Shown piece by piece: positions 35,801 through 43,010 of a stretch of DNA of 51,415 nucleotides (its first letter is position 1; every line of letters starts with the position of its first letter). The notes beneath the pieces were generated by a model, which worked only from the letters and a program-made list of their open reading frames with translations, did not search any database and was not told where the DNA came from. The translations under genes and the position numbers were made by a program. Origin of the DNA: a bacterium (lineage in GTDB: Bacteria > Elusimicrobiota > Elusimicrobia > Elusimicrobiales > UBA9959); the NCBI GenBank assembly GCA_021812825.1, contig JAKAMO010000006.1, positions 1 to 51,415 on the forward strand. The letters are read 5' to 3'.

Positions 35801-38202
35801 CCGTTTCCGAGCAGAAGAAGAAGAGCAATGCCAGCTCCATCACGGAGCAGACGCTGGCAATAGATTACACCGGGATCTACTCCACGTCCACCGTCTACGT
35901 CTACCGCAAGTTCACCCGGGCGATAGACGTCTCCCAGCACAAGGAGCTGCGCTTCCTGGTCAAGAGCGAGAGCGGCGCGAACGCGGGCGCCTCCTTCTAC
36001 CTGAAGGCCGGCGACGGCAACAATTATTTCAAGGCCTCCGTGCCGCTGAACTTCACCGGCTGGAAGCTGATAACACTGGACCAGGAGGACATCACCGGCG
36101 ACGAGATCCCGGACGTCTGGACCTCCGGCACCTTCGGAGTGACGGTCTCCTCCAGCGGCGCCCCTAGCCTGCAGCAGATACCGCAGTTCATAGCCGGCGT
36201 GGAGGCCACCGATTCCTCCGCGCACACCGGCACCGTCTACTTCAACGAGCTTCACGTCGCCAAGCCTCTGACCCGGGTCGGCAACGCGCGCAAGGTGGAG
36301 GGCGCCTTCGAGATACCCGGCTGGATCAGCTTCGGCGGCAAGCACCGCTTCATGGACCGCAGCTTCCAGACGCCTGTCACCGCCATCTCCAACCAGGATA
36401 ACGAGCAGCAGACCGGTTATCTGAACATCAGCCGCCTGGCCTTCTTCCCGATGAACTTCACCGCGGCCAGGCAGATAACCGTGACGCCCAACACGCTGGT
36501 CACCGGCTCCAACAACCTGGTCAATTCGCTGCAGCAGGGCCGCGTGAAGAAGTTCGACGGCACGGCGGCGGGCACGTTGAGCCTGCCCGCGCTGCCGAAG
36601 CTGGGCCTGAACTACACCAAAGGGGTAGTGGACTACAGCCTGCTCAGCCGCAAGGACGACAGGGACCTCTACGCGGCCACGCTGGGCTACAGCGTGCCCG
36701 GCAGCTTCCCGCTCTTCCCTCGGACGCTCAACCTCAACTACTCGCTGGGTCTGAACCGCGTCAGCTACAACGCCGACAAGCTCCTCCTGCTGTCGGGCCT
36801 ATACAAGACCCGCGAGCGCACCGACGCCTACGGCGCCAAGCTCACGTTCATACCGTGGACGGGGTCCTCGTTCAACCCCGGCTACTCGCTGCAGACAGCG
36901 AGGGAGGAGAGGAGCCCTCTCTCCGACCCGCTGAGCCTCGAGCGCTACAACAAGTCGCTGCAGCAGACGGTGGACTTCAATTCCAACCTTCTGTTCGCCC
37001 GCTGGCTGAACCCGTCCATCAACTATTCCGTGACCACGATAGAGAGCAACAACCTCAACATCACCACGGTGACGGTGGCGCGGTCCTCCCATGTCTTCAC
37101 CACCGGCGAGATCAAGACCGTGAACCGCACCGCGCAGGGCGGCGTGGGCCTGACTTTCAGCATGAACGACCTGATGCCGCGGAACCGCCTGCTCCGCTCG
37201 CTGGTGCTGTCCTCCAACTACCAGATCCAGGACGGCGACTCGTGGCTGAACGTGGAGAAGGACTACAATACCCGCTCCAGGCTCTGGCTGCGCGACTCGC
37301 TCAAGCCCGCCAGCCCGTTCGCGCTGCGCAACTCGGTAACGCTGCGCGATACCGTTAACTCCACGCAGCGCTGGCAGCCTTTCGAGGGTTACGGGCTGAC
37401 AGGAGGGGCGGCACCGCTGAAGACGCTCTCGCTGACCAACAACTTCACCAACTCGGTACAGCGCTCCGAGGTCACCGGCACCATATCCAAGAGCGTGAAC
37501 CGCACCTTCCCCGACATGATACTCTCGCTGTCCCAGCTCGAGACGCTGATGCGGGTCCAGCGCTGGGCGCAGGGCGCGACGGTCAACCTGAAATACTCGC
37601 GCAACACCAACGAGGCCAAGACCGTCTCCCTAGAGACGGCTGGCACCTATGGCGTGGACCTGCGCTTCAAGCTGCTGAACAAGGTAGACACCGCCCTCAG
37701 CTACAACCTGCGCCTCTCCGACAAGAAGGACCTGCGCGTGGACCGCTTCACGCAGCAGTCGCGCCACGACGACGCCACGCTGCAGGGCACGTTCGACCGC
37801 GGCAAGTTCCGCTTCACCCCCAAGGTGGACTACGTATCCGACAAGACGAAGGGAGCGCTCGGAGTGATCACGGCCAACACCCGGACCGTGACGCCCAGCG
37901 TGCTCATAAAGTCAGACTTCCAGCTGCCCAAGGGGCTCAAGCTGCCGTTCATGAAGCAGGCCATCATCTTCACAAACCGCATAGTCTGGACCACGACGCT
38001 GAGCTACGCGATCAAGACCTCGCCCATAACCATAGCGGAGAACAACAGGCTTTTCTCGCTGAACTCCAGCGCGGACTACGAGGCCGCCAAGAACCTGCGT
38101 CTCACCTTCAACCTCGGCCTGCAACGGCTGTGGCACAAATACCTGAAGCAGGAGGAATACCTCTCCTACCAGGCGGGCAGCACGCTTACGTTCCAGTTCT
38201 GA
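32848..38202 (+). CDS. Giant SprA-like cell-surface/outer-membrane protein
   Basis: 1784 residues with signal peptide 1-21 (ending ARA). Residues ~155-275 carry FEITQQMQVRMQGKVGQKI, a YDDTK block, DPNEVVQNVSFGDIDLSL, then KQLFGIRADLRTNRLKMTVV, which matches the order and wording of the SprA N-terminal conserved block (Bacteroidota gliding/type 9 translocon). Residues ~805-855 hold two dockerin/EF-hand-like acidic loops (CDSQVSSAED; DLNKNGRLDQQD). Further on are jellyroll-like segments (~975-1145), then long amphipathic beta-strand sequence ending in Phe, as in large barrels. Bacteroidota SprA is ~2300-2400 residues, so this is shorter. Weak AGGA precedes ATG. SprA relationship is by motif recognition; a secretion role is inference. 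Confidence 0.72.
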   Translation: MNFKPVLLSLALALSCAPARAADFAVLSPGGGRFLLLDRQDPSAILDSGEVSTSTGAADIDSMAEDVPITYSNEAWNEAREAVETGRYMSEELPPVAAVAVSTEAPAPPEPQVEFRESGTSLSVTGRKVIALSYSGKKFINEQTTVTRPRSLSLFEITQQMQVRMQGKVGQKITVNVDYDDTKQDKQDISVVYQGDPNEVVQNVSFGDIDLSLPATEFVSYNKQLFGIRADLRTNRLKMTVVGSRTKGQTKTRQFTGNTQFQGVDVLDTNYLRRKYYDVTFGNTARLPIKSGSERVYIDQQTQAQVDNVTVFALTGKDMSVQTSSYTGRFQLMSPGIDYVMDYAKGLVTFGRTLNPQDVVIIDFQNAGGTMLSQNSSTSTLDAAAAPAIPAIIKTQNDIAISSDTAVAAQQVSHRRELKTYYSIGQSNLVRDNGSGNFILKVQDLNRTPVGSTLNPPQTYPDTIEVDFEQGIFHLLKPFADQDNASQEDPQIYSAAPVSKRVIRVEYSYRFKTFILEPNIVLQSEVVRVDGKKLGRNEEYFIDYDSGFITFYYPERIGQDSKIEITYEVSPFGGVGNQSLVGGRVSYDFGSHFSAGSTLLYQGGIKSNTVPNITDLTNSMLVYEGDAQLKGLNLLGLRTTLGAEAAQSRLNPNLNKYALIDNMEGVKQEDSPSMDKNYWFIASNPPGSSGPADPLSLDWYNESVKARDINPAATSDGTQQVLDISYDFTNSNEVSIVYPLSPTGLDFSQKNVLELVMYGQNSPSTPGPQFNIHLGQIDEDSDNTGGQNFVCTSGLVLSGAPKSEDLNCDSQVSSAEDIGWLYAPTGKNSKRYGSGNGRLDSEDLNKNGRLDQQDFTGGSLGYVNGTTFIDNNDSTPAPGNRKNTVDFTGWHTLYLPLAITSTDTYKWSAIKQVRITLKKSAGGANSGVVKFARISAVGNTWSVQSSTSPGSMQAIGVNNQDNPGYTPIYEAGGDATRVFNDLYGSVSEQKKKSNASSITEQTLAIDYTGIYSTSTVYVYRKFTRAIDVSQHKELRFLVKSESGANAGASFYLKAGDGNNYFKASVPLNFTGWKLITLDQEDITGDEIPDVWTSGTFGVTVSSSGAPSLQQIPQFIAGVEATDSSAHTGTVYFNELHVAKPLTRVGNARKVEGAFEIPGWISFGGKHRFMDRSFQTPVTAISNQDNEQQTGYLNISRLAFFPMNFTAARQITVTPNTLVTGSNNLVNSLQQGRVKKFDGTAAGTLSLPALPKLGLNYTKGVVDYSLLSRKDDRDLYAATLGYSVPGSFPLFPRTLNLNYSLGLNRVSYNADKLLLLSGLYKTRERTDAYGAKLTFIPWTGSSFNPGYSLQTAREERSPLSDPLSLERYNKSLQQTVDFNSNLLFARWLNPSINYSVTTIESNNLNITTVTVARSSHVFTTGEIKTVNRTAQGGVGLTFSMNDLMPRNRLLRSLVLSSNYQIQDGDSWLNVEKDYNTRSRLWLRDSLKPASPFALRNSVTLRDTVNSTQRWQPFEGYGLTGGAAPLKTLSLTNNFTNSVQRSEVTGTISKSVNRTFPDMILSLSQLETLMRVQRWAQGATVNLKYSRNTNEAKTVSLETAGTYGVDLRFKLLNKVDTALSYNLRLSDKKDLRVDRFTQQSRHDDATLQGTFDRGKFRFTPKVDYVSDKTKGALGVITANTRTVTPSVLIKSDFQLPKGLKLPFMKQAIIFTNRIVWTTTLSYAIKTSPITIAENNRLFSLNSSADYEAAKNLRLTFNLGLQRLWHKYLKQEEYLSYQAGSTLTFQF

Positions 38203-38234
38203 CACAGGTCCGGGAGGGCCTACAGGGGGATCAC

Positions 38235-38963
38235 ATGAGAACGGCGCTCTCGAAGGCCGGCAAATGGCTGCTGAACGCGCTGCTGCCGCGGACCTGCGCC
38301 CATTGCGGAGAGGACCTGCATTACCTGGCCGGGGAGCCGCTCTGCGCGCCGTGCGCCGGGGGGCTGGAGCCGCTGCGAGCTCCGTACTGCGCTTTCTGCG
38401 GCCTGCCGCTGCCCGACGGCGGGGCCTCCTGCAGGGACTGCCGCGGCGCCCGCGGCGGCCCGTTGTCCGCTGCCCGCTCCGCTTTCGTCTTCAACCCGCA
38501 GCTGCGCTCGCTCGTGCACGCGCTGAAATACCGCGGAAGGAGCGACCTGGCGGCTTGGCTCGGCGCTGAAATGGCCGCGGCGCTGCCGCGCTTCCCGGAG
38601 CTGGCCGGCCACGGCTTCGCGGTGGCGGTGCCGCTGCATCCGTCGCGGGAACGGGAGAGAGGCTTCAACCAGGCCGGGCTGCTGGCCGCCGCGCTGGCCG
38701 CCCGCGCCAACCTTTTCCATCTGGAGGGCGCGGCGGCGAGGAACAGGGATACGGGCAGCCAGACCGCTCTTTCCAAGCGGGAAAGGCTGGCGAACGTGGA
38801 GGGGGCCTTCTCGGTGGCCAGGCCGGAGCTGGTCAAAGGCAGGTCCATACTGCTTGTGGACGACGTGGCCACCACGCTGGCCACCCTTAGGGAGCTGGCT
38901 TCCGGGCTCCGGCGGGCCGGGGCGGTATCCGTAGCGGCTTTCACTCTGGCCCGGGAGCCGTAA
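38235..38963 (+). CDS. comF: ComF/GntX-family phosphoribosyltransferase-like protein
   Basis: 242 residues. An N-terminal double zinc ribbon (C21-x2-C24, C37-x2-C40, C52-x2-C55, C66-x2-C69) is followed by a type I phosphoribosyltransferase domain. The family takes part in DNA uptake (ComFC) or remains uncharacterised. The PRPP loop ILLVDDVATTLATL has Leu215 where the family normally has glycine (DDVxTTGAT), which could weaken PRPP binding. ATG 38235 has an AGGGGGA ribosome site 32 bp after the giant gene; the longer frame upstream is unlikely to be used. Cytoplasmic. No other competence gene is in the window. Confidence 0.88.
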   Translation: MRTALSKAGKWLLNALLPRTCAHCGEDLHYLAGEPLCAPCAGGLEPLRAPYCAFCGLPLPDGGASCRDCRGARGGPLSAARSAFVFNPQLRSLVHALKYRGRSDLAAWLGAEMAAALPRFPELAGHGFAVAVPLHPSRERERGFNQAGLLAAALAARANLFHLEGAAARNRDTGSQTALSKRERLANVEGAFSVARPELVKGRSILLVDDVATTLATLRELASGLRRAGAVSVAAFTLAREP

Positions 38964-38980
38964 AGCTCCGGCCGCATACC

Positions 38981-39009
38981 AAAAAGAAAGGCCGGCTTCA
39001 GCCGGCCTT
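38981..39009. terminator. Intrinsic terminator between comF and the amylase gene
   Basis: GGCCGGC (38990-38996), TTCA loop, GCCGGCC (39001-39007). On the minus strand it is followed by TTTCTTTTT, making a strong terminator for the amylase gene. On the plus strand the T tract (TTCT) is weak. The stem is the same palindrome as the tkt terminator. Confidence 0.85.
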
Positions 39010-39028
39010 CTGCCCAGAGCGACGCCGC

Positions 39029-40528
39029 TCAGAATTCCACGTCGAAGATGTAGGCCGAATAGGGGGCCATCTCCTGCAGCCGCAGGCCGCCGGCCAGGTC
39101 CCCCGCCTTGAAAGAGAAGAACCTGTCGGACAGCTCCTCGAAGATGGCCTTCGTCTCGCCATCGCTCTTGAGGGAGATGTTGATCACGCCGCAGGACGGC
39201 TCTCCGGAGTAGTTGACCACTACGACCTTCAGCGTGCGGCGCTGGGCCCAGGACCAGGCGAGGATATTGGCGTTGGTCTTGTTCTCCTTGTCGCACTGGC
39301 GGACCTCCAGCAGCGACCACTCCCCTCCGTGGAAAGCAGGGTGATCGGTTATCTTCAGCAGCTTGGAATAGAATTTCCGGACCTCCTGGTCCGACGGCCT
39401 GTCATAAAGCCCGGCCAGCTGCAGGGGCGGGCGTATCGGAACGCCGTCCAGCTGGTTGTCGTTATAGAAGCGCAGGCCCTTGATGGTGGAGATTATCACC
39501 GCAGCCGACATGGCCTTCTGACGGCCGAAAGCCGTAAGGGAGGGCTGCTCGTCGTGGTTGTCGATGAAACGGGCCGAGCGCTTCTGGTAGAGCTTCTCGG
39601 CGCGCAGGTGTCCGCGCACTTCCTGGGGCCCCTGGAAGCGGAGCCTGTCGTAGGTGCCCTTGTCGTAGGTATAGTCGAAGCCCATCTGCTGCACGCGCCA
39701 CTCCAAGCCCCAATAGACCTCGGCCAGGAAGATGAACTCGGGGTGCTTCTCCCTGACAGCGCGGATCGCCCCGTCCCAGAACTCTTCGTCCGGACGGCGG
39801 TAGCCGTTGCGCCCCAGCAGCCAGCCCCACGTGGCCTCGTGGATCTCGTTCAGGGTCAGCATCACCATGTCGCAGCGCACGCCGTCGGCCATGTCCGCTA
39901 TGCGCATCAGCACCGAGAGCATCCGCTCCCTGGCGGCGGGATTGAAATAGTTGAGCTGCGCGCTGTCCGTCCAGGCGGGGAAGTTGGGGTCACGGCCGTA
40001 GGCGATGTAGAGCTTCCTGCCGTCCCCCCCTTCCATCTCGTAGAACCAGTCCGGGTGCTCGGCGAAGTCCTTCTCCGTGCCGTGTATGAAGCAGTCCGGG
40101 CATTCCCGGATGTAAGGATTGTCCCTGGAGGTGTGGTTGGAGACCAGGTCCACCATCAGCTTCATCCCCATGGAATTCAGCTTCTCGCGCAGGGCCTTGA
40201 GCTCCCATTCGAAGCCCAGGTCCTGGTTCAGGCGGTACCAGTGGATGGAGTAAGGGGACGAACAGAGGTCCTCCGGCCCGAAGCCCGGCGGGATGGTCTT
40301 GACCTCTTCCAGCAGGGCCTTGTCCTGCCTGGCTATGCGCTCGGATTCCGGGCTGGGCTCCCAGACGCCCACCAGCCAGACTATGTCGATGCCAAGATGG
40401 CGAAGCTGCAGCCATTCGTCGTCAGGGATGGACGAGAGCGTCAGCTCAGGCTGGGAATACTTGGCCCTGAGCTGTTTCAGCCACAGCCTGGCGTTTATCT
40501 CTATCAGGTGCGGATTGGAGCGGAGCAT
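39029..40528 (-). CDS. GH13 alpha-amylase family glycoside hydrolase
   Basis: 499 residues, cytoplasmic (no signal peptide). All four GH13 motifs are present. Region I is LMVDLVSNHT (Asp127, Asn131, His132). Region II is GVRCDMVML with nucleophile Asp220. Region III is FLAEVYW with acid/base Glu270. Region IV is FIDNHDEQ with His325-Asp326. A C-terminal beta domain follows. It should act on alpha-glucans such as glycogen or maltodextrin; whether it hydrolyses or transfers cannot be told. An extended -10 promoter lies about 50 bp upstream and a terminator 20 bp downstream, so it seems to be a single-gene unit. Confidence 0.93.
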   Translation of the reverse strand: MLRSNPHLIEINARLWLKQLRAKYSQPELTLSSIPDDEWLQLRHLGIDIVWLVGVWEPSPESERIARQDKALLEEVKTIPPGFGPEDLCSSPYSIHWYRLNQDLGFEWELKALREKLNSMGMKLMVDLVSNHTSRDNPYIRECPDCFIHGTEKDFAEHPDWFYEMEGGDGRKLYIAYGRDPNFPAWTDSAQLNYFNPAARERMLSVLMRIADMADGVRCDMVMLTLNEIHEATWGWLLGRNGYRRPDEEFWDGAIRAVREKHPEFIFLAEVYWGLEWRVQQMGFDYTYDKGTYDRLRFQGPQEVRGHLRAEKLYQKRSARFIDNHDEQPSLTAFGRQKAMSAAVIISTIKGLRFYNDNQLDGVPIRPPLQLAGLYDRPSDQEVRKFYSKLLKITDHPAFHGGEWSLLEVRQCDKENKTNANILAWSWAQRRTLKVVVVNYSGEPSCGVINISLKSDGETKAIFEELSDRFFSFKAGDLAGGLRLQEMAPYSAYIFDVEF

Positions 40529-40577
40529 GACCTGTTTATCGGCCCGCGGCCTGCGCGGCGGGCGCCCTCACGGTTCA

Positions 40578-40588
40578 ATTATAGCACA
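40578..40588 (-). promoter_or_regulatory. Extended -10 promoter of the amylase gene
   Basis: Minus strand TGTGCTATAAT contains TG-C-TATAAT, a perfect extended -10. The predicted start is near 40571, leaving a leader of about 43 nt with AGG before the ATG at 40528. The left end of the MITE-like element lies 20 bp upstream. Confidence 0.65.
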
Positions 40589-40607
40589 TGGGCCGGAAAA
40601 ACGCCCT

Positions 40608-40778
40608 TAGGAGCCGGTCCGACATAAGCAATTTCGCCTGCAATTTCCGCTTTTGGCCTGCGCCTTTGCGCCGCTCTGCTCACAGCCTCTCTTCGAGGAT
40701 GCTCGCCTCGCGTCGCTTCGGCTCGTCAACAAAATCGTCAATTTCACGCATGAAAGCCTTATGCCGGACAGGCTCCTA
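40608..40778. mobile_element. 171-bp MITE-like element with 21-bp terminal inverted repeats
   Basis: Left end 40608-40628 (TAGGAGCCGGTCCGACATAAG) and right end 40758-40778 are inverted repeats matching at 19 of 21 positions. Both ends carry a TA dinucleotide, as after insertion of an IS630/Tc1-mariner-type element. Interior sequence is partly self-complementary around a CGAGG/CCTCG hairpin (about 40695-40711). There is no transposase. The right-end TA forms part of the TAG stop of the neighbouring sensor gene. A 23-codon frame (40680-40751, minus) is the only ORF of note. Confidence 0.72.
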
Positions 40779-41723
40779 GGAGCCGGCGGACCCGGTATCG
40801 CCACCGGCCAGCCAGCGCATGGCCAGCATCCAGGTTATTACGCTGAACGCGATGATCAGCCCCACGCCGGACAGCACCACCCGCCAGACCCAGAACGATC
40901 CGGTGCGCGCAGGCAATCGGGCCGGGTCGACTATCTCATATACCCACCACATAGAGCCGGGGACGTTGGCCACGGCCGCCAGCAGGGTCCTGCCGCGGAA
41001 GCTCGCCTCCCCGGAAAAGCTGCTGGACTCCCTGCCGGCCGCCACGGCGACCATCTTGAGCACCTCCGGAGGCGCTTTCAGCCCGGGGCGGACTATGGAC
41101 ATGCTCTGGGAATCCGCTATCACCTGCCCGCCCATGTCCACCAGTCCGAAGCTGCCGCGGGAATTGCGGCCCATCGTCCGCACGACCTCTCCCAGGTAGC
41201 CGAGGCTCAGACGGCCGGCGGCGTAATAGGCCGGCGTGCCGTTGCGGTAGAGCGGCTCCGTCAGCACCAGCGCAGGCGGGGTATACTCCCCGTACTCCAC
41301 GGCCCCGGCCGGGGAGGAGGTCTTCTTGGCCGCCGCGAAGACGTCGCTCTTGGCGTAGTCGAGCCGCGGCCCCGGCTCCTTGTACGCGGAGAACCGGGCG
41401 AGCTCGGAACCGGAAACGGACAGCAGCGCGAGCTCGGAATAGACGAAAGGGTTCTGCTTGACGCGCGCAGCCAGCTCTTTCTTTACGGCCTGCGCCCCGG
41501 ACTGGACCTCCGGCCCCGCTATCCGGTTGAGGCTGTAGTTCAGGTTGAGCACGTCCGAGATGATCGAGGCGGCCGTGACGGTGCGCAGCTCCAGGTAGGC
41601 TACCGTGTCCCGCTGCTGGATCTCCCGCTCGCCGTAGACGAAATGCCTGCTCAACAGCAGGAACGGGAGCAGGAACATCAGCGCCACGACGGCGATGAAC
41701 TTGTGCTTTACTGGAATTTTCAC
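40776..41723 (-). CDS. dCache-domain membrane sensor without output domain (possibly truncated)
   Basis: 315 residues from GTG 41723, chosen for its strong GGAGGAAAAG ribosome site and GTGA overlap with the upstream stop; an upstream ATG at 41771 is weaker. TM1 is at about 8-26, an extracytoplasmic double-Cache ligand-binding domain spans about 30-265 and TM2 about 283-308. The protein ends nine residues later, where full-length relatives continue into HAMP and a kinase, cyclase or phosphatase domain. Its TAG stop is created at the junction with the MITE-like element. I infer it may have lost its output part, but a naturally short sensor is possible. Confidence 0.75.
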   Translation of the reverse strand: MKIPVKHKFIAVVALMFLLPFLLLSRHFVYGEREIQQRDTVAYLELRTVTAASIISDVLNLNYSLNRIAGPEVQSGAQAVKKELAARVKQNPFVYSELALLSVSGSELARFSAYKEPGPRLDYAKSDVFAAAKKTSSPAGAVEYGEYTPPALVLTEPLYRNGTPAYYAAGRLSLGYLGEVVRTMGRNSRGSFGLVDMGGQVIADSQSMSIVRPGLKAPPEVLKMVAVAAGRESSSFSGEASFRGRTLLAAVANVPGSMWWVYEIVDPARLPARTGSFWVWRVVLSGVGLIIAFSVITWMLAMRWLAGGDTGSAGS

Positions 41724-42898
41724 CTTTTCCTCCCGTGCTTTCTTTCGCGCTCCGCCAGCGAAGCCGCCCATTTAATGCCGGACTCCTCTAGCCAGGACAT
41801 GGTCTCCTGCAGGCCAAGCCCGGCCAGCGCGCACAGCGCCCAGAGCGTCTGCAGATAATAGCTCAGCTCTATACCGCCGCTGGACGGGACTTCGTTGATG
41901 GCCGCCAGCGGCAGCACCGGCAGCAGCACCGCCGCCAGCAGGAAAAGAAGCCTGTCCTTCTTGCGCAGGAACCCGGCGTATACGCCGAGAAAGACCAGCA
42001 CCAGCAGCGGCTTGTAGTAAAGTGTCTTGGGCAGTTCATAGGAAAGCGCCCTTCCCAGGCCGCGGAAGGAGTCGTTCAGCGGACCGGCGGCGCCGTTGCG
42101 GAAAACGAACTCCGTCACCCGGAGCGGGCCCTGTTCCCGTTTTGCTCCGGTGGCATAGCCGAAGCGGTCGACATTATCCCAACGTCTCAGGGATATCTCC
42201 TGCGAATACATGGAACTCCCGTACCGTGACTTCTGCCAGGCCAGGTACGGCAGGCACAGCAGCAGCGCCAGGCCCAATGAAAGGCCAGCCCGCTTCAGGT
42301 CCAGCCCCCCGCGCCTCACCGCCAGGGTAAGGGCGGCTATTATCAGCATAGCCCAGGCGGAATCCAGCCTGCTGAGACAGGCCAGCCCGCCCGCGACGCC
42401 CGCAAACGCCGCGTGGCGGTTTCCGCCTTCCGGGCTGTCGAAATAATGCCAGAAGAGCAGGAGGAAGAAAAGGGCGTACAGATGCGACGCGCCCTGCATC
42501 GCGTAGTAGCCGGCATACGGGTTAGCCGCCAGGAAAAGCGCGGCCATCGACGCGGCCGCATCGCCGTAGCGCTTCCAGAGCACGAAAAGGGTAGCCAGGA
42601 ACAGCGCCGCTAAGGCAGCCAGGCCCTCGGCCCTGACCACCCGGTCCGGGTCCGCCCCCGTAAGCATGCCGGCCTTCAGGGCCGCCACCGGCACTGGCTC
42701 CGAGAGGCCGGAATCGTAGAAGAAAGAGGAATTCACCGCCATCAGCGAGCGGGAGGCCGCCTCGCGCAGCGGCACCCCGCCGAAGATCTTCCACGAGGTG
42801 GAGAGGTTAAGGACCAGCGCGGCGGACGCGAGGCTCAGCAGAAAGCCGCGGGAAGCCCGCTGGATGTCGATCTTGATAAGCGCGCTGTACAGGTCCAT
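41720..42898 (-). CDS. Multi-spanning membrane glycosyltransferase-like protein
   Basis: 392 residues with about ten hydrophobic segments. The N-terminal region before TM2 includes an extracytoplasmic loop, and the overall plan resembles GT39/GT-C proteins (for example FLAANPYAGYYAMQGASHLYALFF, a common PMT-like helix 3/4 pattern). No decisive catalytic motif is visible, so glycosyltransferase is a topology-based guess. ATG 42898 is chosen since it starts a cytoplasmic N-terminus before the first helix. Upstream is AT-rich DNA (TATACT, TACAAT) that may hold the promoter shared back to back with the RNA methyltransferase. Coupled by GTGA to the dCache gene. Confidence 0.55.
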   Translation of the reverse strand: MDLYSALIKIDIQRASRGFLLSLASAALVLNLSTSWKIFGGVPLREAASRSLMAVNSSFFYDSGLSEPVPVAALKAGMLTGADPDRVVRAEGLAALAALFLATLFVLWKRYGDAAASMAALFLAANPYAGYYAMQGASHLYALFFLLLFWHYFDSPEGGNRHAAFAGVAGGLACLSRLDSAWAMLIIAALTLAVRRGGLDLKRAGLSLGLALLLCLPYLAWQKSRYGSSMYSQEISLRRWDNVDRFGYATGAKREQGPLRVTEFVFRNGAAGPLNDSFRGLGRALSYELPKTLYYKPLLVLVFLGVYAGFLRKKDRLLFLLAAVLLPVLPLAAINEVPSSGGIELSYYLQTLWALCALAGLGLQETMSWLEESGIKWAASLAERERKHGRKR

Positions 42899-43010
42899 TA
42901 TTGGGAGCCGTCCCCCCAAGTATTGTAGTATATTAGCCGTCGTTTTTTGAGCCTCACGAACAACAGCCGCTCCCCGCAGTCCGCCCGGGGGAGGGCAAGG
43001 CAGGACACCG

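Noticed and set aside
32848..38202. Claim that the window encodes a complete type 9 secretion system
   Set aside because: Only the SprA-like protein is present; none of the other Por or Gld partners or cargo signals are visible, so only a family resemblance is reported.
40608..40778. CRISPR repeat or phage attachment site
   Set aside because: There is a single element with terminal inverted rather than direct repeats, no spacers and no integrase nearby.
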